Shown piece by piece: positions 33,086 through 42,442 of a DNA stretch of 64,000 nt. Both the position numbers and the translations under genes were made by a program. Location of the stretch: contig NZ_JAUSXT010000001.1 of assembly GCF_030816235.1 (NCBI RefSeq), forward strand, positions 682,001 through 746,000, read 5' to 3'. Positions within the stretch are counted from its first letter, which is position 1. Each line of letters starts with the position of its first letter. Source of the stretch: Microbacterium sp. W4I4 (lineage in GTDB: Bacteria > Actinomycetota > Actinomycetes > Actinomycetales > Microbacteriaceae). The notes beneath the pieces were generated by a model. It was not told the DNA's origin and ran no database searches. It was given only the letters and a program-made list of their open reading frames with translations.

Positions 33086-33643
33086 TCACGCTGTGGCAGC
33101 GGCGTCGCGCCGCGGCAGCACCCAGCCGGCACGCGGGAAGTGGCAGGTGTACCCGTCCGGGTACCGCACCAGGTAGTCCTGATGCTCGGGCTCGGCCTCC
33201 CAGAACGGCCCGGGCTGCTCGATCGTGGTGACAGCGGCACCGGGCCAGAGGCCCGAGGCGTCGACGTCGGCGATCGTGTCGCGGGCGATCCGCTCCTGCT
33301 CGGCGTCGAGCGGGAAGATCGCCGAGCGGTAGCTTGAGCCGATGTCGTTGCCCTGACGGTTCAGCGTGGACGGGTCGTGGATCTGGAAGAAGAACGCGAG
33401 GATGTCGCGGTAGGTGGTCTTCGTCGGGTCGTAGACGACCTCGAGGGCCTCCGCGTGGCCGGGGTGATTGCGATAGGTCGCGTGATCGTTCTCGCCGCCC
33501 GTGTACCCGACCCGGGTGCCGAGCACGCCGGGCTGACGACGGACGAGGTCCTCCATGCCCCAGAAGCATCCGCCGGCGAGAACGGCCGTCTCGGCGTTCG
33601 GCTGACGGGTGATGGATCCGGTGTCGCTGCTGCCGCTGGTCAT
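33086..33643 (-). CDS. msrA: Peptide-methionine (S)-S-oxide reductase
   Basis: Repairs oxidised methionine (S-sulfoxide) in proteins with thioredoxin as reductant. The 185-residue protein has the active-site [10 protein letters not shown] motif at about residues 23-32, the substrate-stacking RVGYTGG block and [14 protein letters not shown]. There are no obvious recycling cysteines near the C-terminus (ATA end), so regeneration may use another route. The ATG at 33643 follows GAGGAG. It is convergent with the Lrp gene. Confidence 0.95.
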   Translation of the reverse strand: MTSGSSDTGSITRQPNAETAVLAGGCFWGMEDLVRRQPGVLGTRVGYTGGENDHATYRNHPGHAEALEVVYDPTKTTYRDILAFFFQIHDPSTLNRQGNDIGSSYRSAIFPLDAEQERIARDTIADVDASGLWPGAAVTTIEQPGPFWEAEPEHQDYLVRYPDGYTCHFPRAGWVLPRRDAAATA

Positions 33644-33763
33644 CTGCTGCGCTCCTCTGGTCGGTGCTCGACGTGCTGCCTTTCCATTGTCCCTCGATCC
33701 GCGCACACGCGCGCCGCCCTGCCGTCATCGCGTTCAGGACTGGGGAATGCCGGCGAAGCCCTC

Positions 33764-33769
33764 TAGGTT
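33764..33769 (+). promoter_or_regulatory. -10 box candidate before AhpD-like gene
   Basis: TAGGTT lies about 50 bases before the ATG at 33820. The transcript would have a leader with GAGGAGAG close to the start. Confidence 0.35.
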
Positions 33770-33819
33770 GGTGCTGACGGCGGGTCGGCACCCGCTCGCA
33801 CTGCACACCGAGGAGAGTC

Positions 33820-34293
33820 ATGCGCCCCTATCTGGACAAGTCCGCCCCCGAGGTCTGGAAGGCGGCGGCCGCATACTCGGCGGCGGTCGCCAAGCACGCG
33901 GAGAGCAGCGGGCTCTCGGTGCACGACGCCGAACTCATCAAGGTGCGCGCCTCGCAACTGAACGCCTGCTCGTTCTGCCTCGACCTGCACTCGCGCGAAG
34001 CGCGCGCCGCCGGCATCACCCAGCAGAAGCTCGACCTGCTGCCCGCGTGGCGTGAGACGGCCCTGTTCTCCGAGCGGGAGACGGCGGTTCTGGCCGTGGC
34101 CGAGGCCGCTACCCGGATGCCGTTGAGCGAGGAGTCCAAGGCTGATCTGGCCGGCGCCAGGGCCGTGCTCGGCGATGCCGCCTTCGCTGCGGCCGAGTGG
34201 GTCGCGCTGACCATCAACACGTTCAACCGGATCTCGATCCTCAGCGAACACCCGGTGCGCGCCCGCGGAGCCGACGGACAGCTGCTGGCCTGA
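33820..34293 (+). CDS. AhpD-like / carboxymuconolactone decarboxylase-family protein
   Basis: A 157-residue helical protein of the AhpD/CMD superfamily. It has the redox Cys pair in ACSFCLDLHSREARAAG (about residues 48-65, CxxC with downstream His), typical of alkylhydroperoxidase D-like peroxidases. The protein may reduce peroxides or act as a redox adaptor. The ATG at 33820 follows GAGGAGAG. It neighbours msrA, another oxidative-stress gene, but on the opposite strand. The 3' end is convergent with the pirin gene, with 12 bases between. Confidence 0.88.
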   Translation: MRPYLDKSAPEVWKAAAAYSAAVAKHAESSGLSVHDAELIKVRASQLNACSFCLDLHSREARAAGITQQKLDLLPAWRETALFSERETAVLAVAEAATRMPLSEESKADLAGARAVLGDAAFAAAEWVALTINTFNRISILSEHPVRARGADGQLLA

Positions 34294-34305
34294 CGTGCCT
34301 TCGGG

Positions 34306-35301
34306 CTACTCGCGGGGCCGCAGGGTCACCGTCGGCATCGGCGGTGCCGGCAGCGGGGCCAGCTCGCCTTCGGGATACGGTCCGAACAGGGCGGGCTTGT
34401 CGGCATCCATGGGGTCGGACGGCTCGAACCCGAGCTCCGACTGGTAGCGGCGGCGGAACTCCACGATCTCGTCGTGGCTGCGTCCGATGAAGTTCCACCA
34501 CATCACGATCTGCTCCCCCAACGGCACGCCGCCGAGCAGGATCACCCTGGCGCCCTCGGCGCCGGCCGCGATGCGCACGCTGTCGGCACCGAGGGGCGTG
34601 TAGCCGAGTTCGCGGTGCTGCACGGGCGTGCCGTTCAGGCTGATCGATCCCGTCTCGGCCAGCGCCGCATGTTCGAAGTCCGCGCGGACCTCGAGCACCA
34701 CCTCGGCACCGGGTTCCATGATGAGCTCCGCACCCAGCAGATCCGGAGTCCGGGTCTCGACCGGGGAGGTCGAGCCCAGAAGCGAGCCGATGAACACGCG
34801 AGCGGTGATGCCGGAGAGCTCGACGGGTTCGGGGGCGTAGTGCGCGAACGCGTGCTCGGAGAACCGGGTCGCCTCCGGCATGGCGTACCAGAGCTGCACC
34901 CCGTGGAGGACAGTGGTCTCGGGCGCGCTGACCTCCTGGTGCGTGATGCCGCTGCCGGCGATCATGAGGTTCAGCTCGCCCGGGAGCACGGCCGCTTCGA
35001 CACCGCTGGAATCGAGGTGGTCGATGCGTCCGGTGAACAGCCACGACACGGTGGCGAGTCCGGTGTGCGGATGCCGCGGCACGACCATCCCTCCGGAGCT
35101 TGCGACGTCGTCGGGACCGTAGTGGTCGAGGAAGCACCAGGCGCCGACCAGTGATCGCTGCTTCTGCGGCAGTGTGCGGTAGACGGTCATGGCCCGCGGG
35201 CCGCCGAGCGGCACCTCACGCGGGGTCAGAACCTCGACATCGCGGCAGAGCTCCCCCGGCTCGAGCACGCGCTCCGGAGGGTTCTTCTCCAGGTTGGTCA
35301 T
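34306..35301 (-). CDS. Pirin family protein
   Basis: A 331-residue bicupin of the pirin family. The N-terminal cupin has FLDHYGPDDVASSGGMVVPRHPHTGLATVSWLFTGRIDH, with metal-binding His residues, and MIAGSGITHQEVS. The C-terminal cupin domain includes the VILLGGVPLGEQIVMWWNFIGRSHDEI block. Some bacterial pirins have quercetinase activity or bind metabolic enzymes; the role here is unknown. The ATG at 35301 follows GAGGGGG. Confidence 0.92.
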   Translation of the reverse strand: MTNLEKNPPERVLEPGELCRDVEVLTPREVPLGGPRAMTVYRTLPQKQRSLVGAWCFLDHYGPDDVASSGGMVVPRHPHTGLATVSWLFTGRIDHLDSSGVEAAVLPGELNLMIAGSGITHQEVSAPETTVLHGVQLWYAMPEATRFSEHAFAHYAPEPVELSGITARVFIGSLLGSTSPVETRTPDLLGAELIMEPGAEVVLEVRADFEHAALAETGSISLNGTPVQHRELGYTPLGADSVRIAAGAEGARVILLGGVPLGEQIVMWWNFIGRSHDEIVEFRRRYQSELGFEPSDPMDADKPALFGPYPEGELAPLPAPPMPTVTLRPRE

Positions 35302-35456
35302 GCGGGCCCCCTCGGCGTCCGATCGTCACTGCTCCTCTCAGCGTATCCATTCGGCGCATCCGGCGGTCCGCCACGCGGCGACGCATCCACCCGCCATCGA
35401 CTGTTCACCCGTGTCGCCCTGGTGCAGAGCGGTCCGGCGTGATTTCATCAGGCTTC

Positions 35457-37331
35457 ATGACAGTAGAAACACAACTCCCCTCCGAGTCGCCCGAACCCCG
35501 GCGGCACTCGACCCCCACCTCCGACGTCACGCCTGACCATCCCACAAGTGTGAGTCGTCGTGGGTTCCTCACCGGAATCTCGGCCGCGGGCGCCCTCGCC
35601 GCCGCCGGGTGGGTCGCCCAGCCCGAATCCGCATCCGCATCCGCAGGCGGGATCGGCAAGTCGGTGACCATCACGATCGTCGGCTCGTCCGACATGCACT
35701 CCCACGCACTGAACTGGGATTACTACAAGGACGCCGAGTACAGCGACAAGGCCGGCAACGTCGTCGGTCTCGCGCGCGTCTCGAGCGTCGTGAAGCAGAT
35801 CCGCGCGGATCGCGGCGCGGACCGGACCATGCTGTTCGACGCGGGCGACACTCTCCAGGGCACACCGCTCGGGTTCTACTTCGCCAGCGTGGAGCCGATC
35901 ACGCGGACCGGCGCGATCCACCCGATGGCCGCGCAGATGAACGCGATGGGCTACGACGCGGTCGCGCTCGGCAACCACGAATTCAACTACGGTCTGGACT
36001 TCCTGGACACGTGGATCTCCCAGATGGACGCCCCGGTGCTGGGAGCGAACGCGGTGCGAGCCGGCACCACCGTGCCCGCGTACCGTCCGTACACGATCAA
36101 AACCCTCAACGTGAAGGGCCACAAGCCGATCCGCGTCGGCATCCTCGGCCTGACGAACCCCGGCATCGTGATCTGGGACAAGGCGAACGTCAGCGGCGAG
36201 GTGGAGGTGCTCGGCATCGTCGAAACCGCCAAGCGCTGGGTGCCCATCATCCGGGATCAGGGCGTCGACGTCGTGGTCGTCAGCGTGCACTCCGGCGACA
36301 GCGGTCTGTCGTCGTACGGCGACGACCTGCCCAACGAGAACGCCACGGCGATGATGGCGGAGCAGGTTCCCGGCATCGACGCGGTGCTGTTCGGCCACGC
36401 GCACAAGGACATCCCCGAGCGCTTCGTGACCAACGTCGTGACCGGCCAGGACGTCGTGATGAGCGAGCCGTCCTGCTGGGGCCAGCGGGTGAGCGTGTTC
36501 GATCTCGAACTGCAGCAGGTCAAGGGCAGGTGGACCGTCGCCTCGAAGCGCGCCATGAGCGTCAACGCGAACACGGTCGAGGACGATCCCGAACTCGTCG
36601 CGCTCGTGAAGGCCCAGCACGACACCGTGGTCGAGTACGTCAACACGCCCGTGGCGACCTCCACCGAGGAACTGTCGGCCGCCGAGGCGTGCTGGAAGGA
36701 CACCGCCATCCTCGACTACGTGAACCGGGTGCAGGTCGACACCGTGGCAGCGGCGATCGCGGGCACGCCCGAGGCGTCGCTGCCCGTCCTGTCGATCGCC
36801 GCGCCGTTCAACCGCGCCGCGACCTTCCCCGCAGGTCAGGTCACGCTGCGCGATGTCGCCGGTCTGTACATCTACGACAACACGTTGATGGCCTCGGTGC
36901 TGACCGGTGCGCAGATCAAGGACTACCTCGAGTACTCCGCGAGGTACTTCCAGCAGGTCGCGCCAGGCACCCCGGTGGACCCTGCGAGCTGGACCAACGC
37001 CGACAACATTCCCGACTACAACTACGACCAGTTCTCAGGGGTGACCTATGACGTGGACATCTCCCAGCCGCAGGGCTCGCGCATCGTGAACCTGGCCTGG
37101 GAAGGCGCTCCGGTGGCTCCGGATCAGCGCTTCGTCGTCGCGGTGAACAACTACCGCCAGTCCGGTGGCGGCGGCTTCCCGCACATCACGGACGCACCGG
37201 TCGTCTACAACGCGCAGGTCGCGATCCGTGACGCGATCGTCTCCTATGCGACCGCCGCGGGCACGATCGACCCGGCCGACTTCCACGTCGAGAACTGGCG
37301 GCTCGTGCGAGGCGGCGCCCCGGTGTTCTGA
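35457..37331 (+). CDS. Tat-exported 2',3'-cyclic-nucleotide phosphodiesterase / 5'-nucleotidase-like protein
   Basis: A 624-residue secreted hydrolase with a twin-arginine signal (VSRRGFLTGISAAGALAAAG, RR at about residues 33-34). The N-terminal metallophosphatase domain has SDMHSHAL, FDAGDTLQG, GNHEFNYG, VHSG and GHAHKD metal-binding motifs. The C-terminal 5'-nucleotidase domain has TVAAAIAGTP and VNNYRQSGGGGFPH. The NWDYYKD stretch resembles CpdB. It would release phosphate and nucleosides from extracellular nucleotides. The gene is followed by a hairpin terminator. Confidence 0.9.
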   Translation: MTVETQLPSESPEPRRHSTPTSDVTPDHPTSVSRRGFLTGISAAGALAAAGWVAQPESASASAGGIGKSVTITIVGSSDMHSHALNWDYYKDAEYSDKAGNVVGLARVSSVVKQIRADRGADRTMLFDAGDTLQGTPLGFYFASVEPITRTGAIHPMAAQMNAMGYDAVALGNHEFNYGLDFLDTWISQMDAPVLGANAVRAGTTVPAYRPYTIKTLNVKGHKPIRVGILGLTNPGIVIWDKANVSGEVEVLGIVETAKRWVPIIRDQGVDVVVVSVHSGDSGLSSYGDDLPNENATAMMAEQVPGIDAVLFGHAHKDIPERFVTNVVTGQDVVMSEPSCWGQRVSVFDLELQQVKGRWTVASKRAMSVNANTVEDDPELVALVKAQHDTVVEYVNTPVATSTEELSAAEACWKDTAILDYVNRVQVDTVAAAIAGTPEASLPVLSIAAPFNRAATFPAGQVTLRDVAGLYIYDNTLMASVLTGAQIKDYLEYSARYFQQVAPGTPVDPASWTNADNIPDYNYDQFSGVTYDVDISQPQGSRIVNLAWEGAPVAPDQRFVVAVNNYRQSGGGGFPHITDAPVVYNAQVAIRDAIVSYATAAGTIDPADFHVENWRLVRGGAPVF

Positions 37332-37353
37332 GCATCCGCTCTGCGCCTGTCTC

Positions 37354-37391
37354 GGGCCTCTCGGCGGCGTGCTCACGCTGTCGGGAGGCCC
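37354..37391 (+). terminator. Hairpin after CpdB-like gene
   Basis: GGGCCTC and GAGGCCC arms with a partially paired 24-base interior, 22 bases after the stop. There is no T-tract. Confidence 0.45.
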
Positions 37392-37400
37392 CTTCGCCTG

Positions 37401-37511
37401 CTATCCCCGATCGCCCTCATCGTCCCGGTCGATCTCATCGAGCAGATCCTTCAGTGCCTTCTCGATCGATTCGTGTTCGTACTGTCCCGCCCTGCTCTCG
37501 CCGGAGATCAC
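37401..37511 (-). CDS. Possible 36-residue small protein
   Basis: A GTG-started minus-strand frame with an acidic, amphipathic C-terminal half (SIEKALKDLLDEIDRDDEGDRG). The composition looks more like protein than a random antisense frame. No ribosome binding site or family is recognised. It could be a degraded gene end, since the frame stays open upstream without a start. Confidence 0.2.
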   Translation of the reverse strand: MISGESRAGQYEHESIEKALKDLLDEIDRDDEGDRG

Positions 37512-37719
37512 CGCGCACCGATGCAGCTTGCGGAAATCTCCGTACGGGAGACACCGACGTTTCCCCGATGCTGCGGTGTGCAGAAGGGGCTGGCAGGTGC
37601 CGGTGCCGCGTGCTATCCCGGAGACCGGGTGAATCCCTCATAGCGCGGAAACCCGAAGGAATCCAGCCCGTGGCCACAGGAATCCGGATGGTCGATCCTT
37701 GATCCTGAAGGAGGTCATC

Positions 37720-38088
37720 ATGTCGCACCGCACCCCGGATCACGGAGCTCCCTACCCAGGTCTGGACCCGACGAAGGTCACCAGCCAACCCGCACTGCGC
37801 ACGTCATCCGGTGCGATCTGGCTCGTCGCGTCGACCGTCTTCACCGCGGTGTGCCTGATACCGCTGATCGGCATCATCGTCACCGACGGCGCCGCAGCGA
37901 TCGTCGCCCTCATCGCCGTCGTCGTGCTGCTCTGCCTGCTCGCGGCGATGTTCATCATCCGTTTCCAGGCCGAACCGGGTCCCCGGCGTCTGCGGTGGCT
38001 GGCCGCATGCATGCTGGCGATGGCGGTCGTGGCCCTGACCGCCATGGTCATCTGCGTGGCGATCGTGTGGGGGTCCGTACCGCGCTGA
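37720..38088 (+). CDS. Small membrane protein, unknown function (122 aa)
   Basis: A 122-residue protein with a polar N-terminus (SHRTPDHGAPYPGLDPTKVTSQP) and three predicted membrane helices at about 36-56, 61-81 and 92-115. The C-terminus is short and basic. AAGGAGG sits five bases before the ATG. I do not recognise the family. A hairpin shared with the convergent phosphoesterase gene follows. Confidence 0.7.
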   Translation: MSHRTPDHGAPYPGLDPTKVTSQPALRTSSGAIWLVASTVFTAVCLIPLIGIIVTDGAAAIVALIAVVVLLCLLAAMFIIRFQAEPGPRRLRWLAACMLAMAVVALTAMVICVAIVWGSVPR

Positions 38089-38117
38089 GGCGACGGGAAC
38101 CCGGGGCGATCACATCA

Positions 38118-38155
38118 GAGCACCGCCCCGGCCCATTCGGACCGGGGCAGTGCTC
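38118..38155. terminator. Bidirectional terminator between convergent genes
   Basis: The arms GAGCAC-C-GCCCCGG and CCGGGGC-A-GTGCTC form a 13-base-pair stem with one internal mismatch and a ten-base loop. It lies between the stop codons of the small membrane protein gene and the large phosphoesterase gene. Confidence 0.7.
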
Positions 38156-38167
38156 GTTGTCAGGCCG

Positions 38168-41100
38168 TCACTCGGACGACGCGGGCTGCGTCGGCTCCGG
38201 CGTGGCGGTCGGCACCGGTGCAGAAGTCGGCTCCCGCGTGTCGCTCGGTTCGGGCGAAACGGTCGGACCCGGCGTGGGTGCCGGTGCGCTGGGCGTCGGC
38301 GTCGGGCTCTTGCCCACGTAGGGCTCCAGCTCCGGCGTCACCGCACCCTCGGACGCTCCGCGCGTGACGAACACGCTCGGCAGCGACGGGGTCTCGCCGC
38401 CGCCGGTGGAGCGGGCGACCACGAACCAGGCGTAGGCAGTGCCGGTCTTCAGGCCCGTCCACTCGACCGATGCGACCGCGCCCGAGTCGACCGTCTGCTC
38501 CCCGATCACAGCGATCGGGTTGTAGAGCGCGAGCGAGTCGGTCTTGAAGCTCGTGGTGCGGCTGCTGAGGTCGACCGGCAGCACCATGTTGTCGGACGTG
38601 GAGTCGTAGCGGTTCGCCGGGTCGTACTCGTCGGCCCCGAAGTCATCGAGGAACGGCGAGTAGGTGTCGACCATCATCTCGCCGCGGGCCACGTCGAACT
38701 GCAGCAGTCGCAGGTAACTGGCACCGAACCGCAGGCGATCGGTGGGAGCGTACCCGCCGATCTCCGTGAGCCCGAGCTCCTCAGCCGTCACCGTGTAGGC
38801 CTGGTAGTCGGCGAGCAGCTCGACGACACCGTGACTGACGACGCCGACCTTCGGCTTCACGTTGGTGCCGACACCGTGCACGTGACCCGCGAGGACCAGG
38901 AACACGTTGGGATTGTTCTCGACGACCGTCTTGAACAGCAGCGACCCGTCCGGAGCGGCGAAGCGCGCGTCACGACCATCCGTCTGCTTGCTCGCAGCCA
39001 GGTAGTCGTGCGAGAGCACGATGCCGTTGCGCTCCGGGTAGCGCTTGAAGATCGAGTCGGCCCAGGCCGCCTCCTCCTTCGTGACGCCGTACGAGAGACC
39101 GACCGAGACGAACTCGATGCCGCCGGCGGAGAACAGTGTGTAGTTGTTCTGGTTGTCGCCCTCGCGCCACGGACCACCGTATTCGGCATCCACCCACTGA
39201 TCGTCGGCGGCTTCGTACCGGTCGGGGCCGTAGTACTTGTTGTACAGGGCCTCGGGGCCGTCCTCCGTGCCGGACTGGTTGTCGTGGTTGCCGGCGATGA
39301 CCTGGTTGGTCACACCGGCGCCATCGAGGATCTCGAACTGCCTCGAGGACAGATCGAACTCGCCGACGACCTGCTTCTGCATCTCTTCGGTGGCGGGCTT
39401 GCGGATGTTGTTCTCGATGATGTCGCCGGTGTGTGCGACGTACTTGATCTTGCGCTCCTCAGCATTCGACGCGATCCAGCGGGTCGTGTCGCCGAACGCC
39501 TTCTCCCAGATCGCCCGCTCGGCCGCGGACTCCTGCTCGACGGCGCCCTCCGACAGGTACTGCGTGTCGGTGAAGTGGGCGATCGAGAAGTCGTACGAGT
39601 CTGCGTCAGCGAAGCCCTCGGCACCGGGGTCGATCTCATCGGCGAAGGGATCCTCACCGGTGATCATGACGTGCACCTGCTGGCCGTCGATGTAGCTCTC
39701 GCCGACCAGCGACGACAGCAGCGTGTTCCCCTCGAGCGCACCGCGGGAGCTGGAGAGCACGTCCCACGCCTTCGTCTTGAGGTTCCAGACGCGCAGCGAC
39801 ACGACACGGGTCGGGTCGATGACGCCCTCCCAGCGAAGCACCGGATCGGCAACCTGGCCCTTGAGCTGCACGTCGAAACGCTGGAACGCCACGTCACCGC
39901 TGGCCGGAGCGTCGAGGGTGAGGCCGTCGCCCGGAGCGAGCGCGGTCACCTTGCCGACGTTGCGCTCGCCCACGACCTTGAGCGTGGTCGGGACCTGCGT
40001 CGCCGAGCCCTGCCAGGCCTGGTTCGGGGTGAGGATCTCCGCACGGGCGAACTGCGCCGTGACCTTGCCGCCGTCGGGCTCTGCGACCGTGGCGGACAGT
40101 GTGACGGAACCGTCGATTCCGGTCTTCCCGCTTGCGGGCTTGAGGTCGGCGGGGACGTCCGGAATGCCTGCCGACGCGAAGACGAACTCGCGCGTCGCGG
40201 CATTGCCGAGAGCATCCTCAGCCTTCACCGCGATGGTGTGCTCGCCTGCGGACAGACCGGGACCGACCTGGGCGCCGAGAACGATCGGCTCGCCATCCAG
40301 AGTCAGCTCGGGTGTGCCCACGAGTCCGGTCGCGTCCTCGAGCTGCACGTCCAGTGCGACCGCCGAGGTGATCCTCGCACCGGCAGCCGGGGTGCTTCCG
40401 GCGATGCTCGGGGCGGTGTTGTCGGTGATCAGCGTGCGGGTTGCGACCTCACCGGTCGTCGCGGTCGCGGCGATGGTGTGCGTGCCGTCGGCGAGCTTCG
40501 AGGTGTCCACGTCTGCACGCAGACCCTGCGCGGTGGCACCCTCGACGACGAAGTTCACGTCGACCTCGCGGAACAGGTTGAGGTTCGATCCGCAGTTGCC
40601 GTCGCCGAGCGCGTAGGACGGCTTCGCCCGCTGGGCGACAGCAGTCCCGGTCGCCGGCGCGAGAGCCACGTCCGAGATCGTGAAGTCGTCGCGGTTGCAC
40701 GCGCCGGGGGTCGTACCGGTGACGAACTCCACCGTGTTCGCGCCGGGGAGCAGCCACTCGTTCGGGATCACGATGTCGGCGCGCTCGCTGACGTACGGGC
40801 CGCCGAGAACCTGCGAGATGCCGTTGATCACGATGCGGTTTTCGAATGCCGGATCGGCCGAGTTGGAACCGACGGTGAAGCTCAGCACCGCGTCGCCCGT
40901 GCCGAGGGTCGGCAGTGTGGTGACCGCCGGTGCGTCGATCGTCCAGGTGGTCGTGGCCTTGGCGAGCTTGCTCTTGTCTGATCCACAGGTGCCGTCGCCC
41001 ATGTCGTAGCTGTCCGCGAGCTCGCCGGCGGTGACGCTGCCGGTGCTCGCCGCGAGGGCGAGATTCGAGACGGTGAAGTCGTCGAGGTTCGCGCAGCTGC

Positions 41101-42244
41101 CGGAGGTGATGTCGCCGGCGATCAGCTCGATGGTGTTCTCACCCGGTGACAGGTAGCGGTTCGGGACGGGGATGTCCACGCGCTCGCTGACGTAGTCGCC
41201 GAGGATGTCGATCTTGTGCCCGTTCACCAGCAGGTGGTTCTGGTAGCGGTTCTCGATCGAGTTCGAGCCGACAGTGAAGCTGAAGGTGGAGCTGTCGGTT
41301 CCGAGGGTCGCCGGAGCGGTCGGCGCATTGCCGTCGACCGTGATTCCGGCGACGCCGCCTTCGGCATCCGCGGGTCGCGAGGCCGTCACGGTCTGGATGC
41401 GGTTGGTCAGCGTGCCATCCTCGGGCGTGATGCGCGGGGCACCGGCCGGGGCGTTGTTCACCTTGACCGCGTGCGTGACCGTGCCGCCCGCAGCCGTGGT
41501 CGCCACGATGTCGTGCTCGCCATTGGCGAGGGTGGTGGTGTCGACATCGGCGGACAGCCCAGTGCTGGCCATCGGGTCGCCGAGGACGAAGAAGGTCATC
41601 TCGGCCTTGAGGATCTTCGAGGAGGTGCCGCAGTCGCCGTCGCCGATGTTGTAGACGAGAGGGTTCTCCTCGCCGTCCGCGATCTCGCCGAGCAGCTCGA
41701 GCCCTACGGCCTCGATGACGAAGTCGTCGTAGTTGACGCCGCACGCGGAGGGCGCTGTTCCCGCGAACAGCTCGACGCTGTTCTCGCCCTGGATGAGCCA
41801 GTCGTTGCTGACGGGGATCTCGACGCGCTCATCGACCCAGGTCCGGTCCTGGTCGATGCGGTGGCCGTTCACCAGGATGTAGTTCTGAAAGGTGATGGAT
41901 GCGGAGTTCGTGCCGACGTCGAAGGCGAGGGTCGAGTAACCGGGAGTGGCGGCCGCGCCGACGGGAACCCCGTCGACGGTCAGGCTCGACACCTCGTCTC
42001 CTGCCGTGGTCGCGTCGGATGCGATGGTCGCGACGCCTTCGAGCCAGGCACCGGCCTCCGGCGTCAGACTGGGTGCTTTCACCGGGGTCTCGACGGGCTT
42101 GGCCGTCGGGACCTGGGTTGCGGATGCTGCCGGAGCAGCCATCCCGGAGATGACGATGGTGCAGGCGACGGAGGCCGAGACCGCCAGCGCACCGCCCTTC
42201 CATCGCAGCGATCCGCCGTGGGGGCGAGGATCTTTCGGCCGCAT
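38168..42244 (-). CDS. Large secreted metallophosphoesterase with three internal repeats
   Basis: A 1358-residue exported protein. A Sec signal peptide (WKGGALAVSASVACTIVISG, cut near ASA) is followed by three related modules at about residues 100-221, 315-438 and 451-566. Each has a VGTNS/VGSNS strand, an ILVNGH-type strand, a W/Y-V-x-ER motif and a GDGDCG-type Cys motif. Ig-like regions follow. The calcineurin-type domain (about 881-1180) has FTDTQY, HTGDII, GNHDNQ and GHVHG metal ligands. A fibronectin-like domain and a Pro/Thr-rich tail (PTPTPSAPAPTPGPT) end the protein without an LPxTG anchor. Its substrate is unknown; cell-surface or polysaccharide-linked phosphoesters are plausible. 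The ATG at 42244 follows AAAGGA. Confidence 0.85.
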   Translation of the reverse strand: MRPKDPRPHGGSLRWKGGALAVSASVACTIVISGMAAPAASATQVPTAKPVETPVKAPSLTPEAGAWLEGVATIASDATTAGDEVSSLTVDGVPVGAAATPGYSTLAFDVGTNSASITFQNYILVNGHRIDQDRTWVDERVEIPVSNDWLIQGENSVELFAGTAPSACGVNYDDFVIEAVGLELLGEIADGEENPLVYNIGDGDCGTSSKILKAEMTFFVLGDPMASTGLSADVDTTTLANGEHDIVATTAAGGTVTHAVKVNNAPAGAPRITPEDGTLTNRIQTVTASRPADAEGGVAGITVDGNAPTAPATLGTDSSTFSFTVGSNSIENRYQNHLLVNGHKIDILGDYVSERVDIPVPNRYLSPGENTIELIAGDITSGSCANLDDFTVSNLALAASTGSVTAGELADSYDMGDGTCGSDKSKLAKATTTWTIDAPAVTTLPTLGTGDAVLSFTVGSNSADPAFENRIVINGISQVLGGPYVSERADIVIPNEWLLPGANTVEFVTGTTPGACNRDDFTISDVALAPATGTAVAQRAKPSYALGDGNCGSNLNLFREVDVNFVVEGATAQGLRADVDTSKLADGTHTIAATATTGEVATRTLITDNTAPSIAGSTPAAGARITSAVALDVQLEDATGLVGTPELTLDGEPIVLGAQVGPGLSAGEHTIAVKAEDALGNAATREFVFASAGIPDVPADLKPASGKTGIDGSVTLSATVAEPDGGKVTAQFARAEILTPNQAWQGSATQVPTTLKVVGERNVGKVTALAPGDGLTLDAPASGDVAFQRFDVQLKGQVADPVLRWEGVIDPTRVVSLRVWNLKTKAWDVLSSSRGALEGNTLLSSLVGESYIDGQQVHVMITGEDPFADEIDPGAEGFADADSYDFSIAHFTDTQYLSEGAVEQESAAERAIWEKAFGDTTRWIASNAEERKIKYVAHTGDIIENNIRKPATEEMQKQVVGEFDLSSRQFEILDGAGVTNQVIAGNHDNQSGTEDGPEALYNKYYGPDRYEAADDQWVDAEYGGPWREGDNQNNYTLFSAGGIEFVSVGLSYGVTKEEAAWADSIFKRYPERNGIVLSHDYLAASKQTDGRDARFAAPDGSLLFKTVVENNPNVFLVLAGHVHGVGTNVKPKVGVVSHGVVELLADYQAYTVTAEELGLTEIGGYAPTDRLRFGASYLRLLQFDVARGEMMVDTYSPFLDDFGADEYDPANRYDSTSDNMVLPVDLSSRTTSFKTDSLALYNPIAVIGEQTVDSGAVASVEWTGLKTGTAYAWFVVARSTGGGETPSLPSVFVTRGASEGAVTPELEPYVGKSPTPTPSAPAPTPGPTVSPEPSDTREPTSAPVPTATPEPTQPASSE

Positions 42245-42430
42245 GTGCGTGCCGTCCTTTCGTGGATCCAGAGAAGTCGGGCGCACACGAGCTGGGGGCC
42301 GCATGCGTCCAGAGGGACGCACACAGACTCGCGCAGCTGAGTGAACCCTGAGAGAACTGAATGGGAATCCTGTGCTTCGTGATGCCGAAGAACAGGGAGG
42401 ACGGGGCCCTCCACCTGTCGAACCGGCGAC

Positions 42431-42436
42431 TACGTT
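42431..42436 (+). promoter_or_regulatory. -10 box, leaderless macro-domain gene
   Basis: TACGTT lies six bases before the ATG at 42443, with no Shine-Dalgarno. Confidence 0.5.
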
Positions 42437-42442
42437 GGTCGC

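Larger units (their letters stand above)
37332..37719. other. 388-base intergenic region
   Basis: It holds a hairpin at 37354-37391 and a possible minus-strand small frame at 37401-37511. An AAGGAGG ribosome binding site lies at its right end (37708-37714). Nothing else is recognised. Confidence 0.5.

Noticed and set aside
38150..40981. A 943-codon plus-strand open frame opposite the large phosphoesterase.
   Set aside because: Antisense shadow of a gene with clear motifs. It lacks a plausible start and any domain.
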